The notes under the pieces are model-generated. The model saw nothing but the letters and a program-made list of their open reading frames with translations. It was not told the DNA's origin and did not search any database. A stretch of 45,322 nucleotides of DNA from an uncultured Acidimicrobiales bacterium (GTDB taxonomy: Bacteria; Actinomycetota; Acidimicrobiia; Acidimicrobiales; UBA10347), in NCBI GenBank assembly GCA_937991435.1, contig CALKPY010000140.1:1-45322 (forward strand), given 5' to 3'. Positions 35,332 through 42,945 of this stretch are shown here, one piece after another. Every line of letters starts with the position of its first letter. Positions within the stretch are counted from its first letter, which is position 1. The position numbers were made by a program, and so were the translations under genes.

Positions 35332-36216
35332 TCAAGGTTGAACGTAAAGGCCAGCGAAGCTCTGCCAATCTGCACCGAACTCCCTTTTGTAGTGCTTTTC
35401 TATCACTGCGTCTATCTCGGACTGATGTGGGGCAACGCATGCGGTGTCGGCGGCGGCTATCGAGCGCTCCAATTCGAAAACCACGTCTAATTCCTGAGCC
35501 CACGCATCGGCGTATGCCGGCCCTATGTCACCGCCAGGCCTTGGGACGGCGAACACCTCGTTCGTCACAAACCGAGCGATGTCAGCCTGGGCAGCAAATT
35601 CAAATCCGCTGGCCGCCATGCACTCACTCCACAGCGAAGCCACGTTGACGAAGTCGGGGTCTGCTTCGATGCGAACCGCCAGTTCCGACAGCGTCTCGCT
35701 AGTAGCTTCCCGAACAGCTCGATCTCGGCCCCAAACTTCTTCCACAGCTTCCCAACGACAGGTGCCCTCAGCCGGACGACCATCGGGGCCGGTGAAGCCA
35801 ATCAGCGCTTGAAAGAACGCCTCAGCCTCAGCTTCAGACAGCGCGTCGATGTACGGTAGATTCGGATCTGGTTCAACCTCCAGCCGCGCCGTAGCCAAGA
35901 TTCCAGCCACGATGCCGTACCCACCGTCGTCATTGACCCGAGGTGCCGACAACGTCGAAGTAGGAGGCCGGGCATCGAACGCGTAGTACTTACTTGCGGC
36001 CGGGACGTAACTAAACCCGGCCGCGTTCATGCACTCAGCGACCACGTCTTCAACCTCGGCCCACCGAACACGAAAATAGTTCTCGTACTCAACATTGTCT
36101 TGACTAAAGAAGCCGGTATCCAAACCCGCCGCAACCACTGGATCGACGGGCGACGCCTCACCGCAGGCGATCGTCGCAAACATCGAAAAGCACAACATGG
36201 TCGCTATCCAAGACAC
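35332..36216 (-). CDS. Predicted secreted lipoprotein
   Basis: A 294-residue protein of unknown function. From GTG 36216 the product begins with a signal peptide and lipobox FATIAC (Cys about residue 18), then an acidic globular part with paired cysteines in repeated W-x-E/D-x-x-x-x-C-M-x-A-x-G-F segments (VVAECMNAAGFSY and LWSECMAASGFEF). The open frame continues upstream for 50 codons, but 33 of these encode the start of an IS3-family transposase, so I place the native start at the GTG. There is no strong ribosome site, and expression after the IS event is uncertain. Confidence 0.6.
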   Translation of the reverse strand: MSWIATMLCFSMFATIACGEASPVDPVVAAGLDTGFFSQDNVEYENYFRVRWAEVEDVVAECMNAAGFSYVPAASKYYAFDARPPTSTLSAPRVNDDGGYGIVAGILATARLEVEPDPNLPYIDALSEAEAEAFFQALIGFTGPDGRPAEGTCRWEAVEEVWGRDRAVREATSETLSELAVRIEADPDFVNVASLWSECMAASGFEFAAQADIARFVTNEVFAVPRPGGDIGPAYADAWAQELDVVFELERSIAAADTACVAPHQSEIDAVIEKHYKREFGADWQSFAGLYVQP

Positions 36217-36340
36217 GCAGCGTTGGCCGACCACGCGACATGCTCGTCGTTGCGACACCCCGAACACGGCCATCAAGTCATCAACGACGACTCGACGACG
36301 GTTCGGGGTCACCATTTTTTCTCCGCCACGGTCCGCTAGC
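36217..36340 (-). mobile_element. IS3-family insertion sequence remnant (5' end of orfB)
   Basis: The minus-strand frame from ATG 36315 reads MVTPNRRRVVVDDLMAVF then GVSQRRACRVVGQ, the usual opening of IS3-family OrfB, normally continuing HRSTQR. It is cut there and joins lipoprotein sequence. GGAGAAAAAATGG at its start resembles the A-rich slippery site where orfA and orfB overlap. No other part of orfA or orfB and no inverted ends are visible, so it is an old fragment. The upstream boundary is approximate. Confidence 0.7.
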
Positions 36341-36599
36341 TGCGTTTGACCGTGCCAAAGCACCATGCGAGCTCTGGTTGCGTCAGCTGCTGATAGTTCG
36401 ACTTACCGATCCCGTCACAAAGCTCAGCGGAATACATAGACGACCGAGGCTGATCTAGCGCCGGTTCGCTTTCGCCATTGCTTCCGCAACCGCTGGCCAG
36501 GGCAACAGCGCCAGCTGCGAGCAGCAACGTCTTCACGAGACGAGTGCTTGCACCATTTGTTTGCCGCTCACTCGGTGATTCCATTCGCACAAGTCCCAT
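36336..36599 (-). CDS. Small lipoprotein, probably truncated
   Basis: An 87-residue product (or 82 from ATG 36584) with a signal peptide and lipobox LAAGAVALASGC, followed by about 50 polar residues. The end (AWCFGTVKRS) lies where the IS3 remnant begins, so the original protein may have been longer. A short basic N-terminus precedes the hydrophobic segment, as in lipoproteins. Function unknown. Confidence 0.5.
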   Translation of the reverse strand: MGLVRMESPSERQTNGASTRLVKTLLLAAGAVALASGCGSNGESEPALDQPRSSMYSAELCDGIGKSNYQQLTQPELAWCFGTVKRS

Positions 36600-36730
36600 T
36601 GTTACCGAGTTGGCGCATCGACGCCTGCTTCACCGCATCAAGGGCGTCGGATAGCTCGTGTCACTCGAAAAGCAGCGGCCTGGCCTGGCTGATCAAGACG
36701 CACCTCGCTCGGCGCTGATCGAGCGCAAAG

Positions 36731-37628
36731 TCACAGACTTAGTTCCTTTGCCTCAACTGCCAGCCGTGCAAGGAGCTTGACGATCGGAAGCGCAAGAACG
36801 ACGTCTTGGTACTGCGACTGAGCGGGACTCGCGATCGTGGACTGCTTCCCATGCGCCAGGCCGTTCCTTAACGCGTACAGGTGGCCTGGTACGTCGGCCC
36901 CTGCGAGCCGGGCAAGTTCGAGTTTGGCTCGATACCGGTAGACCTCGAAGACGTTCGTCGTCACGCGTTGACCGCCCTCCCACCAGAACTCATCGACGAG
37001 GTGAAGCTCGCCGAAGTCGTGGGTAGCGACCTTGCTTAGGTTGTCTGCGATGAACTTCTTCCCGTTTTGTCCGTCCCCTCCTTCGAGGACTCTGAAGAGG
37101 CACATGTACTCGGTAAGCACGTCTGACTGTCGAGTCGCCATCGCATAGATGTGGATCAGGTCCCAGCAATTGGCAAATCGCTGCTGGAAGTTTGTGCGCA
37201 CACGATCGCAGTGGGAATAGCGAATTCTCAACGAATTGACGCTGCTGAATCGAAGAGTCGCCGCAGCTCCAAGCCCCGAGTTCAGTGCGTCCCAGTAGTG
37301 CGCACTTAGAGCGTCAGGGATCGCATCGACCGGCTGCACTTGAGGTACTCCTTGTGGGTCCAGAGGACGGGACTCCCACCACTCATCCCCGCCGAAGACC
37401 GGACGGTGCGTCGTGATCAAAGGCGATCGCGTCCGCAAGCCACTGCGCCCTCTCCAGAGTGGGATGCACTTCCGTAGGTGTTCGGCGAAGTACTCCCAGC
37501 ATGCTGTGGGCGGGTTGCCCACATCGGAGTTGAAGCTCATCCGCATCGAACCCCGTGATGAGGCCATCAGAGATCCAAGGCAACACAAGGAGCCACCGCA
37601 TCCCCGAGAAATCGACATTCGATCCCAA
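36731..37628 (-). pseudogene. Frameshifted HEPN-like gene
   Basis: Two minus-strand frames join into one plausible protein of about 300 residues. The N-terminal part (from ATG 37628 or 37601, MRWLLVLPWISDGLITGF to DAIAFDHDAPS) stops at 37383; the frame one base later continues VFGGDEWWESRPLDPQ and runs to 36731. The C-terminal half is helical with LYALRNGLAHGKQ, an R-N-x-x-x-H motif as in HEPN ribonucleases and MauJ/ApeA-like proteins. The N-terminal residues of the second frame (before about 37400) look like shadow sequence. The break lies near 37390-37425. It could be a real mutation or a sequencing error. Confidence 0.6.
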
Positions 37629-37847
37629 GAGTCCTCTTTCGGGGGTCTCGCACAGCCGAACAAGGTCAGAGCTCAGGCATCAAAGCATAGCAGTTCGCTA
37701 TGGTTCGAATTCTGGACAACTCGCTGAAGTTGTTCGAGTCGACGCAGCTTTAATCTGGACTGCTTGCTGCGCGAACAGGGCTCGGAGTTCAGTACTAGTC
37801 GCCGCCACTCAACGAATTGCGATTCGTTGGCTACCCATCACCTCTAA
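37629..37847. other. Intergenic sequence with small inverted repeats
   Basis: No gene seen. It holds CATAGC/GCTATG (37686-37702, loop of 5) and a perfect AACGAAT/ATTCGTT inverted repeat with a 4-base centre (37811-37828), followed at once by TTGGCTACCCATC, a 13-mer found again beside tRNA-Val at 41226. These could be remains of a recombination site. Confidence 0.4.
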
Positions 37848-37898
37848 ACCGACACCGGTGCCCGCCCCGGCCGCCTCATTCGCAGCTGATGCGGGCCG
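37848..37898. repeat. 51-bp direct repeat A, copy 2
   Basis: Identical to 35092-35142 except for one C/T change. The same reading as in the amidohydrolase end is possible here (ARPGRLIRS), so this is an orphan copy of that gene's 3' end, placed just upstream of the small secreted-protein gene. Confidence 0.9.
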
Positions 37899-37973
37899 AA
37901 AGATCAAGGAGCTCGCGCAGCCGAGCGTTCTATACTGTCGCCTACAAGACACACCACAAAGAGGTCTGATTTC

Positions 37974-38435
37974 ATGAAGCTGCGAACATCGATTGGTGCT
38001 GCTATCAGCATCTTGGCTTGCGTTGCCGTGTTGTTGTTGCCCGCCACCGACGCTTCCGCCCGACCGGCTGCCAAACGGGCGATGCTCAATCAGCACACGA
38101 CACTTGCGCAGACCGAGCTTCATTCCACGTGCATGATCACGACTGACATCGCCGCCGAGCATGACTTCGACGTGTCGAAGTCAGGCAACTCCTGCACGCT
38201 CAATCTCGTTTCTTCGGGCGGCGACTTCGACTTTGACCACAAAGGCATCGCCTATTACATGTGGATGAGCTATCTGGTGACGACGTTCGAGTTCACCGAT
38301 CAAGCCGGTGTTGTGTCTTCGGTCGCGATCACACACAAAGCGGGTTCGGTGCCGCAGTTCGCCGACACCGGATCGGGTTGGGTTGTCAGCGGGTCGTTTG
38401 ACGCAATTCCAAATCTGATCGCCTTGAGCATCTAG
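37974..38435 (+). CDS. Small secreted protein of unknown function
   Basis: A 153-residue protein. Signal peptide at residues 1-29 (SIGAAISILACVAVLLLPA, probable cleavage after DASA). The mature part is about 120 residues, beta-rich, with two cysteines (Cys-Met-Ile-Thr and Ser-Cys-Thr-Leu) that could pair. AGAGG lies 9 nt before the ATG. It lies between repeat copies A2 and B2, so it may belong to the duplicated unit. I do not recognise a family. Confidence 0.75.
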   Translation: MKLRTSIGAAISILACVAVLLLPATDASARPAAKRAMLNQHTTLAQTELHSTCMITTDIAAEHDFDVSKSGNSCTLNLVSSGGDFDFDHKGIAYYMWMSYLVTTFEFTDQAGVVSSVAITHKAGSVPQFADTGSGWVVSGSFDAIPNLIALSI

Positions 38436-38537
38436 CACCTTGCGGCGGCGATCACCGTCGTGATCGCCGAGGGCCTCACGCTCGCTTTCTAATCGGCCTC
38501 AGGTTGAGCGAATCGAGTTCGGGCCGTGAGCGCTACT

Positions 38538-38584
38538 AGGCAATCCCACCCGGCTTCGAAGCCTCGCCCGATGCCACACCAGGC
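38538..38584. repeat. 47-bp direct repeat B, copy 2
   Basis: Matches 35236-35282 with one G/A difference, including the palindrome GGCTTCGAAGCC. It lies between the secreted-protein gene and the epoxide-hydrolase-like gene, 22 bp before the latter's ATG, so it could affect its transcription. Confidence 0.9.
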
Positions 38585-38605
38585 TGCGGCAGTAACGTCG
38601 GCGCC

Positions 38606-38980
38606 ATGACCCCACTTGAGACAGTTCACTCGTTTATTCAACTCGCGACCAGCGGTCAGCTCGACGAGGCCGTGGCTCTGTGCGCCGAAGACGTCGAGTA
38701 CGACAATGTTCCGTTGGGTAAGAACTTGGGCCGCCAGGCCGTTCGTGACTTCCTCAGCCCAATGACCGAGGGCGTCAAGGTCGAGTTCATCACTCATCGC
38801 GAAGCCGTAACCGGCAACGTCGTCATGAACGAGCGCACAGACCGCTTCACCAAAGGCGACGCCGTTGCCGACATTTTGGTCACCGGTGTTTGGGAAGTAA
38901 ACGACCACGGACAAATCACCCTGTGGCGCGACTACTTCGACATGGGCCAAGCCGCCGCCGTATTCGCGCTCTTTGGCTAA
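38606..38980 (+). CDS. Limonene-1,2-epoxide hydrolase-like (SnoaL fold) protein
   Basis: A 124-residue cone-shaped alpha+beta protein. The epoxide-hydrolase family residues are visible: Tyr32 and Asn34 in EYDNVPLG, Arg77 and Asp79 in NERTDRF, and the Asp of TLWRDYFD near residue 109-112. This Asp-Arg-Asp arrangement, as in the Rhodococcus enzyme, supports epoxide hydration, though SnoaL-type proteins vary and mycobacterial relatives act on steroid or lipid epoxides. The start is ATG 38606. Confidence 0.82.
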   Translation: MTPLETVHSFIQLATSGQLDEAVALCAEDVEYDNVPLGKNLGRQAVRDFLSPMTEGVKVEFITHREAVTGNVVMNERTDRFTKGDAVADILVTGVWEVNDHGQITLWRDYFDMGQAAAVFALFG

Positions 38981-39273
38981 ACGAGCAAACGATGGCAGCG
39001 CTCGGTGACCTGGCGGTGACACCGCAAAGCGTCAGCTCGCCAACCGCAAGAAGCGCTGCTATCGAAAAGCCGGTTGCATGGGTTCGACTGGTGCGGCAAT
39101 GGGCGTCGCTGGCAGCTCCGCTATCTCGTCTGGGACACCCTGGTCTTCGCTGACCAGATCGGCCAAGGCCCCCAGCTCAGTTTGAGCCGACTTGCAGTTG
39201 TCAGCCGATACTTGGCATTCCTAGTTTCTTGCCGCCGTCTGACGAAACACTCGACTTACTCGATCAACAAGAT
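38981..39273. other. Non-coding gap with possible gene remnant
   Basis: No complete gene. On the minus strand 39220-39059 is open for 53 codons with protein-like composition (TELGALADLVSEDQGVPDE, then a Pro/Ala-rich end PVEPMQPAFR) but no ATG, GTG or TTG start, and a stop directly upstream. This may be the 3' end of a lost gene. Confidence 0.3.
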
Positions 39274-41178
39274 CTACTGTTTCGACAGCAATGCTTCTAG
39301 CTTTTCGGCTAAGTCCGTGAGCTGTGCAACTAGCGACGTTCGATAGATCGCTGTGCCTTCTCGTCCGTCCTGGACCAGCCGGTCGGCAACGGACCGCTTC
39401 AGCGAACTCATCAGACTCTTGGCCGTTTGCGAGATCGTTCCCAGGGGGGTCAGACCGGTCTCTAGCTGTGGCATCAACGGCTTCTCGTGATCAATGCTGA
39501 ACTTGGCCAGCCCTTGATCTGTAAACCACTGTTCGAAAGCCTGTGCGTACCGGTCAGGCTCAATGAGATCCTCGACGGTTCGCGAAGGCCAGTCAGGGAG
39601 TCCAAAATTCAAATCAAGAATTTTGCCTTCTCGAGCCGGATCGCCTGCTACGAGGTTCTTCTTCTTCTGCTCGGCCCCGTCGTCGTAGTCGACGAGAAAA
39701 GCCTCACTGGGCAGCGCTGGGTAGTTCGGCTGTCTTTTGCCGCTTGATTGAGATAGCGAACCGATGAAGTTTGCCTCATGCAGGCCTCCCGCCAGAGGTC
39801 TCAGAATGAACGGCAACAGCATCTCGTCGATTGCCCCTTCGCAGAAAACAACCGGCCGGTTAATGCTGAAGTTTGCTCGGCTCGCTCCCATCATCTCAAG
39901 CAAGCCGGTCGCACCCGCTGTTTGCCCACCGTAAGGGCCGTTGTGAACTTGAGACTTCCCGTTCAATCGCACCAGCGAGTTCATCTGCGTAGCGATGTCG
40001 GGCGGCCAGCAACCAATCGAGTGAGTGGTTGCCATGATCTGCACCCCCGGGATTCCCTTATCCAGCCAACTCATCAAACCGACCTGGGCGTCGTAATGCA
40101 GACCCTGCTCGATCTCGTCCGCAAGCAGAAGAAAGCTGGCAGCCCCCGTTGCTGACCGTGCTGCTCCGACAAAGCAGACGAGTTCAATCATCGACTGGAC
40201 TCCCGCGCTCCGATAGCTATGCGGTAAGCCGTTTTGGTCCAGGTGCGAAGGGTCCGCCGTATAGATGGCGATCCGGTCACGATCGATCGTGACTTTTGGG
40301 TACGGCCGCTCGGCGCCCCATAACATCGTGAATTCGCTCTGAAGTCTCTGGTTGGCCGCCTGGATAGCTTCGGCCCTATGCCCCGGAAGCTCCCCAAGAG
40401 CTGACAGGTCAACTTTAGCCAAATCAAGCAGGTTCCTGAGCGGTTGTGAACCGTCCACGTCTGATAGGAGGTAGCTGTCCTTCAGGCCCCGATGGGTCTG
40501 GTCGAACACCAGGACTGCAGGCAACCGCCCCTTGACGTTTTGGACAAGCTGATGGAATGGGCTTTCCGAGCGGGCTAACTCAAGGAGTGCGGCGACCGCC
40601 GGTGCTAGCCCCGCCCGAAGGTCTGAACCGTCCTCCGCGTTGTGCGTTGTTCGCTCTGCAAATTCGTGGAAAGCATTGAGAGCCGCAGTTAGTTCCAATG
40701 TTTGACCTGAGGTCGGAGCAACCAGCCGCCAGTATGTACGCAGGTCCTCGACGATCCCAGCGGTGTCGATTCCGATCCGATCAGATACCTCGTTAAGCGC
40801 ATCGATCGCGCCCTCCAGGTCAGCCGGGGCACGCTCGGGGCACTCCGGTTCGAAGCCCCACTCATCAACGGCCGCTTCACCCCATGTCCTGGTCACCCTG
40901 ACGGATTCGACCGTGTGGCCCGTCTCGCTCAGGGTCTTGTTTTTGTCGTTAACCGACAACTCCAACCAGAATTTGACGCTCGCGACCTGGCCTGCGGCCC
41001 CAGACCTAGGGTCAATCGTCTTGAAACCAGTACTTAGCCGCTGAGCGGCCTCAAGCAACGAGGTCTTCCCTGCTTCGTTCGGCCCGACAAGAACCGTTAG
41101 ACCCTCGTGGAGCATCAGCTTGCTCGTGTTGCCACCAAAACTGCGGAAGTTCTCCGGCCGGATTCCTACCAGACGCAC
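39274..41178 (-). CDS. OLD-family ATP-dependent nuclease (ATPase + Toprim)
   Basis: 634 residues. An ABC-type ATPase half comes first, with Walker A GPNEAGKTS (32-40), a signature-like YRSAGVQSM (322-330), Walker B LLADE (351-355) and ATTHS (His386). A Toprim half follows, with Glu447 (VVFCEGAIDE) and LVDYDDG (Asp497/Asp499). This is the class 1 OLD layout, related to P2 Old and to GajA of Gabija. No UvrD-type helicase (GajB), AriB or reverse transcriptase lies next to it, so it seems to act alone. An anti-phage role is inferred from the family. The tRNA-Val gene lies 128 bp upstream, a common accessory-gene site. Confidence 0.85.
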   Translation of the reverse strand: MRLVGIRPENFRSFGGNTSKLMLHEGLTVLVGPNEAGKTSLLEAAQRLSTGFKTIDPRSGAAGQVASVKFWLELSVNDKNKTLSETGHTVESVRVTRTWGEAAVDEWGFEPECPERAPADLEGAIDALNEVSDRIGIDTAGIVEDLRTYWRLVAPTSGQTLELTAALNAFHEFAERTTHNAEDGSDLRAGLAPAVAALLELARSESPFHQLVQNVKGRLPAVLVFDQTHRGLKDSYLLSDVDGSQPLRNLLDLAKVDLSALGELPGHRAEAIQAANQRLQSEFTMLWGAERPYPKVTIDRDRIAIYTADPSHLDQNGLPHSYRSAGVQSMIELVCFVGAARSATGAASFLLLADEIEQGLHYDAQVGLMSWLDKGIPGVQIMATTHSIGCWPPDIATQMNSLVRLNGKSQVHNGPYGGQTAGATGLLEMMGASRANFSINRPVVFCEGAIDEMLLPFILRPLAGGLHEANFIGSLSQSSGKRQPNYPALPSEAFLVDYDDGAEQKKKNLVAGDPAREGKILDLNFGLPDWPSRTVEDLIEPDRYAQAFEQWFTDQGLAKFSIDHEKPLMPQLETGLTPLGTISQTAKSLMSSLKRSVADRLVQDGREGTAIYRTSLVAQLTDLAEKLEALLSKQ

Positions 41179-41212
41179 GTTTGCCCTCGCTCAACTCCAG
41201 GCACGCCTGGTC

Positions 41213-41237
41213 TTTGGCTACCCATTTGGCTACCCAT
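41213..41237 (+). repeat. Tandem 12-bp repeat beside OLD gene
   Basis: TTTGGCTACCCAT occurs twice, overlapping by one base (41213-41225 and 41225-41237), in the gap between the nuclease gene and tRNA-Val. The 13-mer TTGGCTACCCATC also occurs at 37827-37839. Confidence 0.7.
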
Positions 41238-41256
41238 CGCTCCCAAGAAGCAGAAA

Positions 41257-41286
41257 TGGCGGGCCTTGCCGAAGCAAAACCCGCCA
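41257..41286 (-). terminator. Hairpin downstream of tRNA-Val
   Basis: TGGCGGG pairs with CCCGCCA (7 bp); inside, TTGC/GCAA forms 4 more bp around a tetraloop, with a 2 x 2 mismatch between. On the minus strand it lies 20 nt past the tRNA-Val 3' end and is followed by TTTCT, so it could end that transcript. Confidence 0.5.
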
Positions 41287-41306
41287 GACTGCAACGTTTT
41301 TCCGAG

Positions 41307-41380
41307 TGGGCCATGAGGGACTTGAACCCCCGACCCCCTGCGCGTCATGCAGGTGCTCTAGCCAACTGAGCTAATGGCCC
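41307..41380 (-). tRNA. tRNA-Val (GAC anticodon)
   Basis: 74 nt with a full cloverleaf: acceptor GGGCCAT/ATGGCCC, D stem GCTC/GAGC, anticodon stem CCTGC/GCAGG with loop ATGACGC (anticodon GAC), 5-nt variable region, T loop TTCAAGT, discriminator A. CCA is not encoded. One G-U pair in the T stem. It lies between the OLD nuclease gene and the DUF2510-like membrane protein gene. Confidence 0.95.
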
Positions 41381-41438
41381 GGAGCACGAGATGGTAGCAG
41401 CGAACTCGCCGTGCCAACCCTCGTGCAGATGTCGATGA

Positions 41439-42701
41439 TTAGCTTCGGTTCGCAAACATCGACGAAAGCACACCAAGCACACCGCCAGCGCCCGAGAGCC
41501 ACAAGCCAATATCAGGTTTCGTGGTGATGATGTCGCCCAACGCAGCGTTGTTATTGGTCTCCCAAATGTCCTTGTAGCGGTTACTCAGATCACGAATATC
41601 GATAATGCTGTACACGACAGCACCAATGATCACCGCACCTGAAACAAAGGCGATCAGCGCCCAGAACAGTTGCTTGGGAATACCGAGAAAGAACAGCAGT
41701 CCGCACAACGCCAACACAATGCCGGCAATCAACGCGAACAGGCCGCTCGAGTCAAAGCCACCAACGGTGATCGATGCTTTGTCGACACCGCTCGATGACT
41801 CGACGGTGCCTGATCCCCAGTCGAGCAGGCTTCCAACAATGGCTGCTGCGCCAGCCAACAACGCGAGCACACCAGCGAGTGGGCTGCGGCGCTTCTTGAC
41901 ATCGACGTCGACATCGACGTGGCGTTCGACCTGGTCAGGCGCCGTGTAGCTGACCGCCTGGTCGACCGTTGCTGTGGGCATCTGTGCCTGAGGCACATCA
42001 GCGTCGACGCTGGGTTGCGCCATTGTTGCGTCGTAGTTCACAGCCGGTGCCGCAGCATCGACAGCGACGGTCGGCATCTCGGCCACAGCTGGCGCTTCGA
42101 CTCTCGGCACCGTGACGTTCTGATCAAAGGTCGGTAGTTGCGTCTCAACTGCTGGCAGCTGTGCATCGACGACCGGCAGTTGCGCATCGACGACCGGCGT
42201 CGACCCCAAGTTCAGATCGGCCGATGCATCAGGAAGCGCTCCCGCAACCGCAGGCGCCGCCGCGGCAGCTGCAGCAGCGGCCGCGGCCGCCGCAGCAGCA
42301 CGGGCCTGTTGAGCCTTGACATCAGCTTGGCGCTGCAACTCGGCTTGGGCCCGCGCCTCGGCTTCGGCACGGGCCTGCGCATCGGCAGCCGCTTGAACCT
42401 GGGCAGCATGAGCATCGGCAGCCGCACGAGCTTCGGCAGCTTGCGCATCGGCGGCGGCTTGAGCCCGGGCCGCTTCGACCCGGCGAGCCTCAGCATCGGC
42501 CGCGTCTACCGACGGCGACGAAGCCGCATAGCCGGCTTGAGTCACCGCTGGCGCATCCTGCGTCACAGCAGGTTGAACCGGTGGCGGCGGCAACGGCTGG
42601 TAGTTCGGATGCAGCTCTGGTGGGTAGAAGCGTCCGTCAGACGCCATCCACCAATCAGGGGTCAGCTGTACATCGCTGCCATGCGATGGGGTTTCAGACA
42701 T
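41439..42701 (-). CDS. DUF2510-like, Ala-rich tetraspanning membrane protein
   Basis: 420 residues from ATG 42701, with GGAG 7 nt upstream. The N-terminus has a short aromatic motif TPDWWMASDGRFYPPELHP like the DUF2510 module. Then comes a long Ala/Gln/Glu/Asp helical repeat region (about 65-150) and a Val/Pro/Asp-rich low-complexity part (VDAQLPVVDAQLPAVETQLP). The C-terminal 130 residues have four membrane segments (SPLAGVLALLAGAAAIVGSL and three more), starting after a basic VDVDVKKRR. Function unknown. Confidence 0.75.
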   Translation of the reverse strand: MSETPSHGSDVQLTPDWWMASDGRFYPPELHPNYQPLPPPPVQPAVTQDAPAVTQAGYAASSPSVDAADAEARRVEAARAQAAADAQAAEARAAADAHAAQVQAAADAQARAEAEARAQAELQRQADVKAQQARAAAAAAAAAAAAAAAPAVAGALPDASADLNLGSTPVVDAQLPVVDAQLPAVETQLPTFDQNVTVPRVEAPAVAEMPTVAVDAAAPAVNYDATMAQPSVDADVPQAQMPTATVDQAVSYTAPDQVERHVDVDVDVKKRRSPLAGVLALLAGAAAIVGSLLDWGSGTVESSSGVDKASITVGGFDSSGLFALIAGIVLALCGLLFFLGIPKQLFWALIAFVSGAVIIGAVVYSIIDIRDLSNRYKDIWETNNNAALGDIITTKPDIGLWLSGAGGVLGVLSSMFANRS

Positions 42702-42750
42702 TTGGCCGCTCCTCGACAGTGCGTGTGAGCGACCAAATGTATCTGACTTG

Positions 42751-42819
42751 AGCGCCCGGCCGGATTTGAACCGGCGACTGTACGGCTTTGCAGGCCGTTC
42801 CCTTGGGCCACTCGGGCAC
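42751..42819 (-). tRNA. tRNA-Cys (GCA) with shortened D region
   Basis: 69 nt. Acceptor GTGCCCG/CGGGCGC (with one U-G pair), anticodon stem ACGGC/GCCGT with loop CTGCAAA (anticodon GCA), T arm GCCGG-TTCAAAT-CCGGC, and discriminator U73, as tRNA-Cys needs. The segment between acceptor and anticodon stems is only 14 nt (AGTGGCCCAAGGGA), about 4 shorter than in Streptomyces or Mycobacterium, so a normal 3-bp D stem cannot form; the variable region has 6 nt. CCA is not encoded. Confidence 0.82.
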
Positions 42820-42945
42820 GGACGCACGCTCAGGGGCAAGCCCCATGCAGAGCGACACTGTAGCGGATCACGAGCCAAGCGCTGACCGTTTCACAGGTGC
42901 TTTATCACCCGATCATCTCGGGTTGGGTGCCGATAGTTTGAACCG

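Noticed and set aside
37555-37977. Plus-strand open frame opposite the HEPN-like gene and through repeat A2
   Set aside because: Poor composition; overlaps a repeat copy that already explains part of it.
42242-42498. Alanine-codon repeats (GCx-rich tract) as a possible CRISPR or tandem repeat array
   Set aside because: They encode the Ala-rich helical part of the membrane protein; there are no spacer-repeat structures.
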